From: Phycisphaeraceae bacterium
GTDB lineage: Bacteria > Planctomycetota > Phycisphaerae > Phycisphaerales > Zrk34
Direction of reading: 5' to 3'
NCBI GenBank assembly: GCA_028282805.1
Contig: JANQHD010000042.1
Span: 1 to 37,829 of the forward strand
Length of the DNA stretch: 37,829 nucleotides
The position numbers and the translations under genes were made by a program. Positions 1-7,989 of the stretch are shown piece after piece (position 1 is the first letter of the stretch; every line of letters begins with the position of its first letter). Under the pieces are notes generated by a model. That model had not been told where the DNA came from, made no database searches, and worked only from the letters and a program-made list of their open reading frames with translations.

Positions 1-1627
1 CGACCGATATTACGTTCTGTATTTGCTCGCCGGGTTCACCAGTCTGCCCAACGGTATCAACTTTTCGTCGCAGTAGCTCAGCCAGCTCCTGCTTCGTTAG
101 CTTCCGGTCAAGCAATCCTTCGTCGTCATTCTGCCTTTCGTCGTTCCCGTTGCTTCCGAGCTCGGGTACTTCGTCTAGAGATTCGGCTTTATCAAGCACC
201 TTTGAATCTATGTGTAATGTTCGCTCAGAATCGCAAAGCTCTTCAATCCGAATCTTACCGTGATCAAAGGCGTACTTTACCCTAGCCGCGGTCTCTGTTC
301 GATTTGCTACGGTAATCATCACCGGTGGGGTTTTGAATCCAATATGCTTCCACCATCGATTCGTTTCTAACCAGTCCACACCTAACAGGTAATAAGCGTT
401 GCTCAAAAGGTCCGGTAGCGGCACGTGCTCCTCGGCCTTCCGGTTAAGGTCGGTACATACTTCCGGATCTATATAGATGTGATACAGCCGCGGCTTGTAG
501 GTTTTTGCGTCTGGTAGCGCATCAGTTCGCACAACCACCCGTGGTGTCTTTACCAGTCCAGACTCAATTGCATCATTCAATCCGAAGTCACTCACGATCC
601 AACCGAACAATGCTTCTTTACTGCTCTTCTTTCCCGTCGGGGCAAATGGTGTCGCCGAGAAGTCGTAGCAGTTGAGAATCCCACGAGCCCGATGAATCCG
701 ATCCAGGCCACCGATCCATTTTGTAGCTTCATCCCGATCCGCTCGACTTACACTAGCGATGTGCTTGCCTTCAGGGATTCGCCATGCATGGTGTGCCTCG
801 TCATTCACAACAAGAATATTGCGGCTAGTCGCCATATCGCCTAGCACATCCCGCACATAGGCTTCATCGCTCTTCGCCCCGCGCTTGTCCACGCTCTTCT
901 TCTTGGCGATCTGCTCTTCAGTCTCCCAGTCCAGCTTGTGCCAGTTGAGCACCCGAACCTTGCCTTGCCTCAGCTTGTCGTGAAGCGCTGGTGGCACGAT
1001 GTTGAAAAGGTCGTAGTAATTCCCGTCCCGGTCGGGGATAATCACCGCAAGCCGGCTCTTCACCGTCAGTCCGGGCGCAACCACCAGCACGTTCTTTGAG
1101 AACTGGGCCAGTTGCGGATACGTCACCTTGTTGAGCACCTGCCACGCGATGAGCATCGACATCACGATCGTCTTGCCCGAGCCCGTCGCCATCTTGGCAC
1201 ACAGCCTGAGAAATTCCCCTCCATCGCCCGGAATCTCTATGCCCTGCTTGTCTGCGGCCGACGCCTCGGCCAGCCAGATTAGCGTTTCAATCGCTTCCAG
1301 TTGGCAGAAGAAGAACGCCCATTGCCTCTGGCTGCGGTCATGCCAATGTTCCAACAGTCGCCGGGTGATACCTGTTACACCGGGATATCCCGCCTCACGC
1401 CACGTCTGCACCCGTGGGCGAATCTGGTTCACCAGCGGCAGTTCCACGAACACCCCCGGATCGTCGAACCCCTGAGCCTCCGGCGTTGCCATCACATATC
1501 CTGCCGGCCTGCGTCCGGACATTCGTTCGAACATCCTTATCTGACGGTCGTAACGCCAATGCTCCCGTGGTTCTTCGTACGGAGAGTTGATGATGAGTTT
1601 GTCTATATGAAACTTACGCTCTGGCAT
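1..1627 (-). CDS. Helicase-type restriction subunit (type III Res-like, BPTD_3080-like), C-terminus off the left edge
   Basis: Reading the reverse strand from the ATG at 1627 gives an open frame of 542 residues that runs off base 1. Residues 147-153 are a Walker A motif (ATGSGKT), 276-279 are DEAH, and an SAT motif III lies near residue 324: an SF2 DEAD/DEAH helicase core as in Res subunits that translocate and cleave DNA. The N-terminus (INSPYEEPREHW, then FFFCQLEAIET) resembles what I recall of the BPTD_3080 family of restriction endonucleases; this is from memory. The nuclease domain would lie in the missing C-terminus. The ATG directly follows the TAG of the upstream gene (TAGATG), so translation is probably coupled. 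With the methyltransferase upstream it should form a DNA-cleaving defence system. Base composition is much lower in GC than the right half of the window. Confidence 0.9.
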   Translation of the reverse strand, partial: MPERKFHIDKLIINSPYEEPREHWRYDRQIRMFERMSGRRPAGYVMATPEAQGFDDPGVFVELPLVNQIRPRVQTWREAGYPGVTGITRRLLEHWHDRSQRQWAFFFCQLEAIETLIWLAEASAADKQGIEIPGDGGEFLRLCAKMATGSGKTIVMSMLIAWQVLNKVTYPQLAQFSKNVLVVAPGLTVKSRLAVIIPDRDGNYYDLFNIVPPALHDKLRQGKVRVLNWHKLDWETEEQIAKKKSVDKRGAKSDEAYVRDVLGDMATSRNILVVNDEAHHAWRIPEGKHIASVSRADRDEATKWIGGLDRIHRARGILNCYDFSATPFAPTGKKSSKEALFGWIVSDFGLNDAIESGLVKTPRVVVRTDALPDAKTYKPRLYHIYIDPEVCTDLNRKAEEHVPLPDLLSNAYYLLGVDWLETNRWWKHIGFKTPPVMITVANRTETAARVKYAFDHGKIRIEELCDSERTLHIDSKVLDKAESLDEVPELGSNGNDERQNDDEGLLDRKLTKQELAELLRRKVDTVGQTGEPGEQIQNVISV

Positions 1628-2137
1628 CTAATGCTCTATCTTGCCGGTGAGTTCTTTGGATACATTGATCATCGTAATTGGTACAAATCCTATTGAATCG
1701 TTGTTGATAGTGAAACGACGCATAGAGCACTTTAGCTCTGCGTGAATCAATAGTGTTGCGGGAGGTATTCGCTCCAACCTTTCAAAACGCTTGCCGAAGT
1801 CAATGCCTTGCCCGCCTCGTAATCTCACATCAACTGCGCTTATCGGTGGCACCTTGATTCGACGGCTAATAGTTAATGGCTGGCACAACTCTCCATTGCA
1901 ACGAACAGAGGCTTCGGCGTGTTCAATTTCTAGTGCGTAAGGCAGGGCATTCCACAGGCGAAGATAAAGGTCAACGCTGGACGGATCACCTCCCGACAAC
2001 TCCAATGGTCTTCCTCGTGGTCGTACATCTATTGACACGTAGCGGCGTAACCTAGATTCAGTCCAGTACCATCGAACCAATATCGCGGGCGCAACAGTAA
2101 GAATCCATCGACAAATAGTGGCAATAAGTATCTTCAT
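1628..2137 (-). CDS. Small membrane-anchored protein of unknown function between modification and restriction genes
   Basis: 169 residues. I do not recognise a family. The N-terminus (residues 2-24) is hydrophobic and followed by Arg-rich sequence, as in a single N-terminal membrane anchor. The remainder is a soluble, beta-rich looking domain with two cysteines close together (VRCNGELC). The gene starts 33 bases after the methyltransferase stop, and its TAG abuts the ATG of the restriction subunit, so it belongs to the operon. It could be an accessory factor or a passenger gene. No catalytic motif is visible. Confidence 0.7.
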   Translation of the reverse strand: MKILIATICRWILTVAPAILVRWYWTESRLRRYVSIDVRPRGRPLELSGGDPSSVDLYLRLWNALPYALEIEHAEASVRCNGELCQPLTISRRIKVPPISAVDVRLRGGQGIDFGKRFERLERIPPATLLIHAELKCSMRRFTINNDSIGFVPITMINVSKELTGKIEH

Positions 2138-2170
2138 CGACTTGAATCAATCTATGCGATCCGACTGGCC

Positions 2171-4780
2171 TCATTCTGTATCAACGGTCCTCAAGCTTTC
2201 AATCCCGCGGTCGTCGACGATCTTCACAGCGACACGCTTGTAATCGCCAAGTTCGAACGGCAGCGATTTTGTGCCCCGGTAGGCTTCGATTCTCTCCTGA
2301 TCGATCTCAGCCTTGAGGCTCTTGGCTAACCGCGCCCAGCCATCCTTCGCGCCGGCCATGGGGAAGAACACCTGCCGCGGGTAGAGGCTTCGCCCGTCGT
2401 AGTTGGTGTCCAGCATCCACATCGCGATCTTGTTCGTCTCCCCTGAATCTACCTTGCCCGTCCTCGGATTGTAGTAGTCGAAGCCGTGAACTTCGACTGT
2501 CCACTTGCCCTTGTCTTCGCCCCTGGCGATCTGGCGAAGCTCCACGTCGGGTTGGCCGATGAGCCAGAAGCTCTCATTGCTCGCCCGTTTCTTCTTCAAA
2601 TCTTCAGTCAACAAATCGGCATTCATCTGGACCTTGAGGAAAGTCATGCCTGTCTTCTCAGGTGTCAGTTCGTCAATGTCCTTCGCCGCTTCGGGATCGA
2701 ACTGGAACGCCGCGAAGACGAGCATGTCCGGCTTCGGATTCAACGTTCGCGCTTCATCCCACGCCTGCTCAACCTGCCGTTGCTCTAACGGGGCATGCTC
2801 CGGGCCGAACGAAACGACTACACGCCTGGCGTCGCCGTCCTTTGTCTCACCTGTGGCGTGCAGGAACCGCGTTCCGCCGAGCGGTTCGATGCGGCTAAAC
2901 TCGATCTGTTGGCCGCTTCGTCCGCGTATGCCTGTGGATTGGAGTTCGCGGCGCCACTCGTCTTGCCGTGCCGTAGAACCAGATCGAGCGAGCGACTTAT
3001 CGGTTGCCGGCTCGGTTTCAAGGTCATCCAACGGTCGAACAGAAATTGAAGGCACTGCCTCAACGGTGAAAGGGCCTGCCACGCGGACTTGAGAACTGTC
3101 GGGTTTCGGCTGGTCGTAGAGTGTTTCCTGATCTGCATACTTGCAAACGAGTGCCTGCGCTTCTTTTCGATTTAGTCCTTCTATCAGTTCTGGATTATTC
3201 GCGATCGACCGTAGCATGATGTGAGGTACGGTTCGATACACGAATCCACTTGCCACTCCTTCATCCTTATGAGCAAGTACGTAGTATTCATATGTCGCAG
3301 TCATCACTCGTTGCTTGGCTAGTGTCACTGCCACACGGGAAGTATCACATGTTATCCATCTGCGTCCCCACTGCTCGGCAATGTATGCAGTAGTGCCTGA
3401 TCCACATGTAGGATCGAACACAAGGTCGCCAGGGTCCGTACACAGCAGCATGCATCGCGCTGCAACCTTCAGATTGGTCTCGACTACATATCGCTTGTCA
3501 GACGCAAATCCGGCCGTAGTAGTGTCATCCCATAGATTTGTGATTGGGTAGACAGGAAAATCGTCGATGTACCTTACGTAGTAAAGACCAGTGCCAGTCG
3601 AAATCAGTCGGTTGGCGACGCGCAGCCGCGCCATGCCTTCTTCGTTGGTTTTCCATCGACTCTTGGATCCAGGAAGAAATTCCTTGCCATCCAGTTCTAC
3701 CGGGAACCAACATGCTGCCCCTTCACCTTTTTGTCGCCCAACACTTTGGCTTTGGAGATTGTCCAACCGAAAGATACGGGCATCTGGTGGCAAGGCTTCG
3801 GGAGACACGCGTTCCTTAGCCGTCATGCGGCGTCGTTCGCCATTCGCCAATTCCAGCCATGAGTAAGGACCGCGAACAGCCTCTGCGATGTTCTTGTCCT
3901 TGTGTAATGGACGAAATTTCAACAACTCTCTGTTCTTGGCGAAGAAGAGCAAATAGTCATGCGTCGCGCCAAGATACTGTCGCGTCGATCCACTTGTTGT
4001 AACAAAGGGAATCTGAGCCACGAAGGCATTCGCACCAAAAATCTCGTGGCAGATTTCACGTGCGTGATGCACATTTTCTTGGCCGATCTGCACAAAACAC
4101 GCGCCAGAGTCTGCTAAGAGTTCACGCGCTAGAAGCAGGCGATCGCGTAGATATGTGCAGTATGAATGGATGCCAAGTTCCCACGTGTCGCGGAAGGCAC
4201 GAAGCATCTCCGGTTCATGCGTTAGGTCTTCATCCTTGCCATCTGATACATCGCGTTTGTCAACGAACGGCTGAAAGTTAGACCCGTAACGAATACCATA
4301 AGGTGGATCAATGTACACCATTTGTACCTTGCCGGCCATGCCCTCTTTTTCTAGTAGGGAGTTCATAACCAGCAGCGAGTCGCCGGCGATGAGGCGGTTC
4401 GTCCAGTTATGCGGATGCTTGTAGAAGTCCAAAGCATCGCGTAACGGCGGATTCTCGTCGGGTGATTCGAACAGGGGCATCTGCGGATCGTGCCTGTTGC
4501 CATTGCGGGCGCGGACAGCCTCGATGATCGTCTGCGGATCGATCCGTTCGTGAACGTGCAGCGAGACAGTCGGTACTTCGAAGCTGGTCCGCTCAGCCTT
4601 ACCGGTCCAGACCAATTGCGGGTCAAGGTGCGGATCGTATTGGTAGGTGGTTTTGCTGTCGTCGTCCGGATCAGTCTTGGGCGTAACGAGGCCGACTGGC
4701 GGATTGTTCACTCGCTGTTTATCGGAGTGATCGTATTGTTCGATCGGACGTTTCTTAGACTTAGGCTTCTTCTTTGCCAT
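2171..4780 (-). CDS. Site-specific adenine DNA methyltransferase, type III Mod-like
   Basis: 869 residues. Motif IV DPPYG is at residues 158-162 and the SAM-binding motif FDPTCGSG at 455-462. This order (IV before I) is that of beta-class N6-adenine or N4-cytosine methyltransferases and matches Mod subunits of type III systems. The long segment between the motifs (about 290 residues) probably holds the target recognition region. The Lys-rich N-terminus (MAKKKPKSKKRP) may be disordered. It should methylate the recognition site and protect host DNA from the helicase-type subunit downstream. It is the first gene of a leftward operon with the genes at 1628-2137 and 1-1627. Local GC falls to about 40% in places, supporting horizontal acquisition. 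Confidence 0.92.
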   Translation of the reverse strand: MAKKKPKSKKRPIEQYDHSDKQRVNNPPVGLVTPKTDPDDDSKTTYQYDPHLDPQLVWTGKAERTSFEVPTVSLHVHERIDPQTIIEAVRARNGNRHDPQMPLFESPDENPPLRDALDFYKHPHNWTNRLIAGDSLLVMNSLLEKEGMAGKVQMVYIDPPYGIRYGSNFQPFVDKRDVSDGKDEDLTHEPEMLRAFRDTWELGIHSYCTYLRDRLLLARELLADSGACFVQIGQENVHHAREICHEIFGANAFVAQIPFVTTSGSTRQYLGATHDYLLFFAKNRELLKFRPLHKDKNIAEAVRGPYSWLELANGERRRMTAKERVSPEALPPDARIFRLDNLQSQSVGRQKGEGAACWFPVELDGKEFLPGSKSRWKTNEEGMARLRVANRLISTGTGLYYVRYIDDFPVYPITNLWDDTTTAGFASDKRYVVETNLKVAARCMLLCTDPGDLVFDPTCGSGTTAYIAEQWGRRWITCDTSRVAVTLAKQRVMTATYEYYVLAHKDEGVASGFVYRTVPHIMLRSIANNPELIEGLNRKEAQALVCKYADQETLYDQPKPDSSQVRVAGPFTVEAVPSISVRPLDDLETEPATDKSLARSGSTARQDEWRRELQSTGIRGRSGQQIEFSRIEPLGGTRFLHATGETKDGDARRVVVSFGPEHAPLEQRQVEQAWDEARTLNPKPDMLVFAAFQFDPEAAKDIDELTPEKTGMTFLKVQMNADLLTEDLKKKRASNESFWLIGQPDVELRQIARGEDKGKWTVEVHGFDYYNPRTGKVDSGETNKIAMWMLDTNYDGRSLYPRQVFFPMAGAKDGWARLAKSLKAEIDQERIEAYRGTKSLPFELGDYKRVAVKIVDDRGIESLRTVDTE

Positions 4781-4994
4781 CGACCGTGTTTTCCAATGAG
4801 GCGATGCGTGTCGACCAATGTATCGGAATCAAATTGTCTGCGCCACTCGTTGCCTAGCAAGAGGTCAATGATTGACTATTATTTCCGGTCCGGATCATCC
4901 AACCCAAGTGTGCTGCACGCGGCTTAAAGAACGTCACGTTCCAATTAACCTCGCAAATTGATGTCAGATGGTTGGTGTAGCCTGACAAGGTGTT
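4781..4994. other. Intergenic region upstream of the methyltransferase
   Basis: About 210 bases upstream of the leftward operon and of the small rightward reading frames. It should hold the operon's promoter, but I see no convincing -35/-10 pair or operator on either strand. Confidence 0.4.
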
Positions 4995-5183
4995 GTGTTT
5001 GGTGTATTTGCGGCCGATTCGAAAATACCAGACGCATTGCCAAACATTGCCCGCCGGTCACGAGAAAAAGTAGTGAGAATATCAGATAGCTTGGCCACAT
5101 ACCGCCCCGATATTAAAGGTGAGCCAGTAAGATACCCGCTTGGCTACCGATGGTACAGGAAGTTCATGGCGGAGAGTGTATGA
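4995..5183 (+). CDS. Possible small gene upstream of the GIY-YIG frame
   Basis: A 62-codon frame from a GTG start. Its TGA (5181-5183) overlaps the best ATG of the GIY-YIG-like frame (5180-5182) as ATGA, the usual arrangement of translationally coupled genes. The product is basic at its C-terminus and resembles no family I know. No clear ribosome binding site precedes the GTG. It may be chance or an N-terminal remnant of the next gene. Confidence 0.3.
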   Translation: MFGVFAADSKIPDALPNIARRSREKVVRISDSLATYRPDIKGEPVRYPLGYRWYRKFMAESV

Positions 5184-5735
5184 TATGTGGAACTGTAATC
5201 ATCGACACATTTGCTCATGTGTTTGGCATAATGAATGACCTCGTGTCTTTGGGTAATACGGATATGCTTAAGCCGCAAGGTCCATGGGAAATCCGTGAAC
5301 TGATTGGCCACCCCGAATCACCTATCCCAGAAGCACATGGTGCTTATGTCATATCCATTCTTGAACACCGATACGACCCGGCATGTCATGGACACTCGCG
5401 ATTCATCTACATTGGTGGTGTGAAAGCAGGCGAGAATTCCACTCTCGCTAAACGTGTGGGCGAATGGTTTGGGGCTGCATTCGGATTCATGCCGTACCAC
5501 GGTCCAGGCCAAAGGTTATTTAGAGAGCGGCAGGCCCATGGGCTCTCGCCATGGGACATGGAATTGCGATGGTATCTGCACGATGATTCGGAGTGTTTGG
5601 AGAAAACACTTGGATAGCTATCGCGATGCCTTTGACAGCCGACCGCTTGGAAACAAGCAATGGAAACGTAAGGGATGTAGCACAGGACCCCACACAATAG
5701 AAGTCGCGATTCCGTGGGACGCTTTCTCAAAATGA
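5180..5735 (+). pseudogene. GIY-YIG nuclease-like gene broken by a +1 frameshift in an A-tract
   Basis: From the ATG at 5180 (GGAG at 5171-5174) the frame carries a GAYVI segment, then FIYIGG, then an Arg in LAKRVGEW: the GIY and YIG strands and the conserved Arg of the GIY-YIG family. It stops at 5617 after ECLEKTLG. The +1 frame continues the domain as LDSYRDAF...PLGNKQ to a stop at 5735. Reading AAA instead of AAAA at 5603-5606 joins them as ECLEKHLDSYRDAF, restoring the family's metal-binding Glu and the Asn of GNK in one protein of about 184 residues. The break is either a real inactivating mutation or a sequencing error. The role is probably a DNA endonuclease in the defence island; its partner is unknown. 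A start at 5150 is possible but has no ribosome binding site. Confidence 0.65.
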
Positions 5736-5948
5736 GCGGTACAATGCCATCATGCTTTTTGTTGATGGATTGGCCTTCCTGCCTTCCGCCAATTAGTGTG
5801 CGGCAGGCCGGTAGGCGTGCCAAAGCTCAGCGGGATCGAAGCACGTCAGACCGATAAGAATGATCCGCCAGATAGGCCGCATGGCCTGTCCGTGTATAAC
5901 CATTTGAGATTAAGCATCTTACGTGATACGAAGATGTCGCGCCACGCA
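5736..5948. other. Intergenic region with a weak hairpin
   Basis: About 210 bases between the GIY-YIG frame and the operator array. CCTGCC (5778-5783) and GGCAGG (5802-5807) can pair around an 18-base loop but no U-tract follows, so a terminator role is uncertain. Nothing else is recognisable. Confidence 0.4.
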
Positions 5949-6002
5949 TTTCACTTAATATATTGATTTCACCGCGCGGTGAAACTATGATTTTAAGTGA
6001 AA
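5949..6002. promoter_or_regulatory. Operator unit A: nested inverted repeats
   Basis: A perfect 18-base palindrome (TTTCACCGC and its complement, 5967-5984) is flanked by TTTCACTT (5949-5956) and AAGTGAAA (5995-6002). Both pairs share the centre 5975.5. This gives four TTTCAC/GTGAAA half-sites, the outer ones 18 bases from the inner ones. The palindrome fills the spacer of the predicted promoter. AbiEi-type antitoxins are known to repress their own operons by binding inverted repeats, so the downstream wHTH protein is the likely ligand. Confidence 0.8.
5963..5991 (+). promoter_or_regulatory. Predicted sigma-70-type promoter of the AbiE-like cassette
   Basis: TTGATT (5963-5968) and TATGAT (5986-5991) are separated by 17 bases. 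They match the -35 (4/6) and -10 (5/6) consensus, and the operator A palindrome occupies the spacer. Transcription would start near 5998 and include operator unit B in the leader. Confidence 0.6.
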
Positions 6003-6015
6003 CATCTGCCGATGA

Positions 6016-6069
6016 TTTCACTGGTGTGCATACTTTTACCGCGTGGTGAAACAATGCTCAGGAGTGAAA
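6016..6069. promoter_or_regulatory. Operator unit B: second copy of the nested inverted repeat, ending at the start codon
   Basis: The inner near-palindrome (6034-6051) differs from unit A at 2 of 18 positions. The outer half-sites TTTCACT (6016-6022) and AGTGAAA (6063-6069) share its centre (6042.5). Geometry is the same as unit A, exactly 67 bases downstream. The last half-site overlaps the ribosome binding site GGAG (6061-6064) and ends one base before the GTG start at 6071, so a bound protein would also cover the translation start. Confidence 0.8.
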
Positions 6070-6070
6070 C

Positions 6071-7165
6071 GTGGACCGAGACTTGACGAGTGAAGCCATC
6101 ACCTGGATCGAGCGGGTCGGTCGCGAGACCGAGGCGTTCGAGGTGGTGGAGGACGGGTACGAACCGGACTACCGCAGCGATGCGATTGTGACCATCCGCC
6201 CCAGCGGGTTGCCCCACGTGGCGCTGTTGGTTGAGACAAAGAAGCGTCTAACGCCGCGCGAGGCGATGGCGTTGGCGCCCGTGCTTCGACGTCCCGATGA
6301 GCCGGGTATCCCGGTGGTGTGCTGCCCCTTCATCTCGCCGCGTGTGGCTGAGATTCTGACGGGCGAGCGGGTGGGCTACATCGACCAAGGTGGCAACGCC
6401 CGCATCGCGGGGCAGGGTTTTTTCCTACATGTCACTGGTCGGGATAATCCCGCGCCGGACACCAGGCCGCTGACGAATCCGTTCTCCCCGAAATCCAGTC
6501 GGATTGTCCGATTGATGCTGGAGGAGCCCGAGCGGCCGTGGCACGTGCAGGAATTGGCGCGCGAGGCGGATGTGAGCATCGGCTTGGTGTCCAAGGCCAA
6601 GCAGGCCCTTATGGAAGAGGGCTACCTGCGGTTCCTCGAAGGGTTCCTGCGCCTCAGCGATCCCGATGGTCTTCTGCAGAGCTGGTGTCGTTCGTATACG
6701 AACCGTGATGAGACGGTCAGCTACTACATGATGTCGGATGAGCGCGACTTAATCAAGCGACTGAGTTCCTGGTGTGAACGCCAGCAGGTGAAGTGGGCGC
6801 TGTGTGACTTCAGCGGCGCGTGGCGATTATCTCCGATGGTGCGCCACAAACTGACGAGCATCGCGGTACTGAACGTGGGCGCCGGAGAATGGCGACGCGA
6901 TTTACTGGAGCACCTGCGTGCCAAGCAAGTAGATAGCGGTGCGAATCTGTCGTTGCGCTTCACGGGTGATAAATACACCTTCTACAAGTCCCGCGCACTT
7001 GACGTAGTGACTGTGTTGTCACCCTTGCAGTTGTATCTTGACCTGAAGGTCAAGACGGGTCGGGGCGAAGAAGCAGCGGAGGCGCTTTACGATCAGCATA
7101 TGCGCGAGCATTTTGCGGCCTGCCGCAATGAGCACACCCACCGGAGGATTGAACATGAATGCTGA
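6071..7165 (+). CDS. AbiEi-like antitoxin/transcription regulator with PD-(D/E)XK-like N-terminal domain
   Basis: 364 residues from a GTG start with GGAG six bases upstream. Residues about 139-195 form a winged helix-turn-helix (helices HVQELAREADVS and GLVSKAKQALMEEG, wing YLRFLEGFLRL), as in AbiEi-family antitoxins that bind operator DNA. The N-terminal part has the order Asp37 ... Glu55-Thr-Lys57 (SDAIVTI, LLVETKK), then GYIDQGGNARI near 102-112, resembling a restriction-endonuclease-like fold; activity is unproven. The C-terminal half (200-340) would by family analogy neutralise the toxin. It overlaps the nucleotidyltransferase gene by 11 bases, typical of toxin-antitoxin pairs. The nested operators upstream fit autorepression. 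It is longer than many AbiEi proteins (about 200-280), hence 'AbiEi-like'. Confidence 0.75.
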   Translation: MDRDLTSEAITWIERVGRETEAFEVVEDGYEPDYRSDAIVTIRPSGLPHVALLVETKKRLTPREAMALAPVLRRPDEPGIPVVCCPFISPRVAEILTGERVGYIDQGGNARIAGQGFFLHVTGRDNPAPDTRPLTNPFSPKSSRIVRLMLEEPERPWHVQELAREADVSIGLVSKAKQALMEEGYLRFLEGFLRLSDPDGLLQSWCRSYTNRDETVSYYMMSDERDLIKRLSSWCERQQVKWALCDFSGAWRLSPMVRHKLTSIAVLNVGAGEWRRDLLEHLRAKQVDSGANLSLRFTGDKYTFYKSRALDVVTVLSPLQLYLDLKVKTGRGEEAAEALYDQHMREHFAACRNEHTHRRIEHEC

Positions 7166-7967
7166 GCGGGATCAACGCGACGTCGAAGTCGATGTGAGCC
7201 ATCGCGTGCTCGTCGATGTGCTGACGGTGCTGGGCGCTTTCGTTGAACAGATGGTCGTCGTGGGTGGCTGGGTACCGGAGTTGGTGTTCCCGGAGTCCGG
7301 TCACATCGGATCATTGGACGTGGACCTGGCCCTCGATGGCCGTCGCATCGAACCGGCGGCCTACAACACGATCCGGACGCGGTTGCTGGACGCTGGCTAC
7401 CGCGAGAAGACACCGGGCGTAACCAACATCTTCTTACGAGACGTGGAAGAGACCGGTCAGACCATCACGGTGAAACTCGACCTGATCACAGGCGAACACG
7501 CCGGATCGGTTTCCGAGAGGGCGCACGAGCATATACATGGGATGAACGTCTCGAAGTTGCGCGGGACGGACCTTGCGTTGGATCACGCCATCGACGTTCA
7601 GATATCAGGTGAACTGCCGGACGGTGGCGAGAAGCAGGTAAAGGCTCGTGTGGCGGCGATCCCAGCGTTCGTCTGTATGAAGGCCATCGCGATGATCGAG
7701 CGGAAGAAGCCGAAGGATGCGTACGACATCCTGTTTTGCCTGCGGCACTACGGCAACGGCCCGGAAGATCTGGCCAAAGGCCTGATGGTCATCGGCGACA
7801 GCCCGCTCGTGCGGGAAGCGGTCGATTCACTTCGGACGCATTTCGATTCGGAAAGAGCGGTCGGGCCAGTGTGGGCCGGCCAAGTGGCGGCCGAACACGG
7901 TGAAGATGAGGAAATTGCGGCCCGAGATGCTTACGAACGAGCGAAGTTACTACTCGAATCGGTATGA
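7155..7967 (+). CDS. AbiEii-like nucleotidyltransferase (probable toxin)
   Basis: 270 residues from the ATG at 7155 with GGAGG at 7143-7147; a longer frame from 7113 lacks such a site. The polymerase-beta-type nucleotidyltransferase motif is visible: VVGGW (35-39), then GSLDVDLAL with Asp55 and Asp57, and a third acidic strand VKLDL (Asp109). A later KKPKDAYDI segment (184-192) is typical of the AbiEii/AbiGii family. In characterised AbiE systems this protein is a nucleotide-transferring toxin that halts growth during phage infection. Here it overlaps the regulator gene and lies 22 bases before the ATPase gene, so all three are probably cotranscribed. The substrate (tRNA or other) cannot be read from the sequence. 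Confidence 0.8.
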   Translation: MNAERDQRDVEVDVSHRVLVDVLTVLGAFVEQMVVVGGWVPELVFPESGHIGSLDVDLALDGRRIEPAAYNTIRTRLLDAGYREKTPGVTNIFLRDVEETGQTITVKLDLITGEHAGSVSERAHEHIHGMNVSKLRGTDLALDHAIDVQISGELPDGGEKQVKARVAAIPAFVCMKAIAMIERKKPKDAYDILFCLRHYGNGPEDLAKGLMVIGDSPLVREAVDSLRTHFDSERAVGPVWAGQVAAEHGEDEEIAARDAYERAKLLLESV

Positions 7968-7989
7968 GACTCGTTGCGGAGGAGGCACC

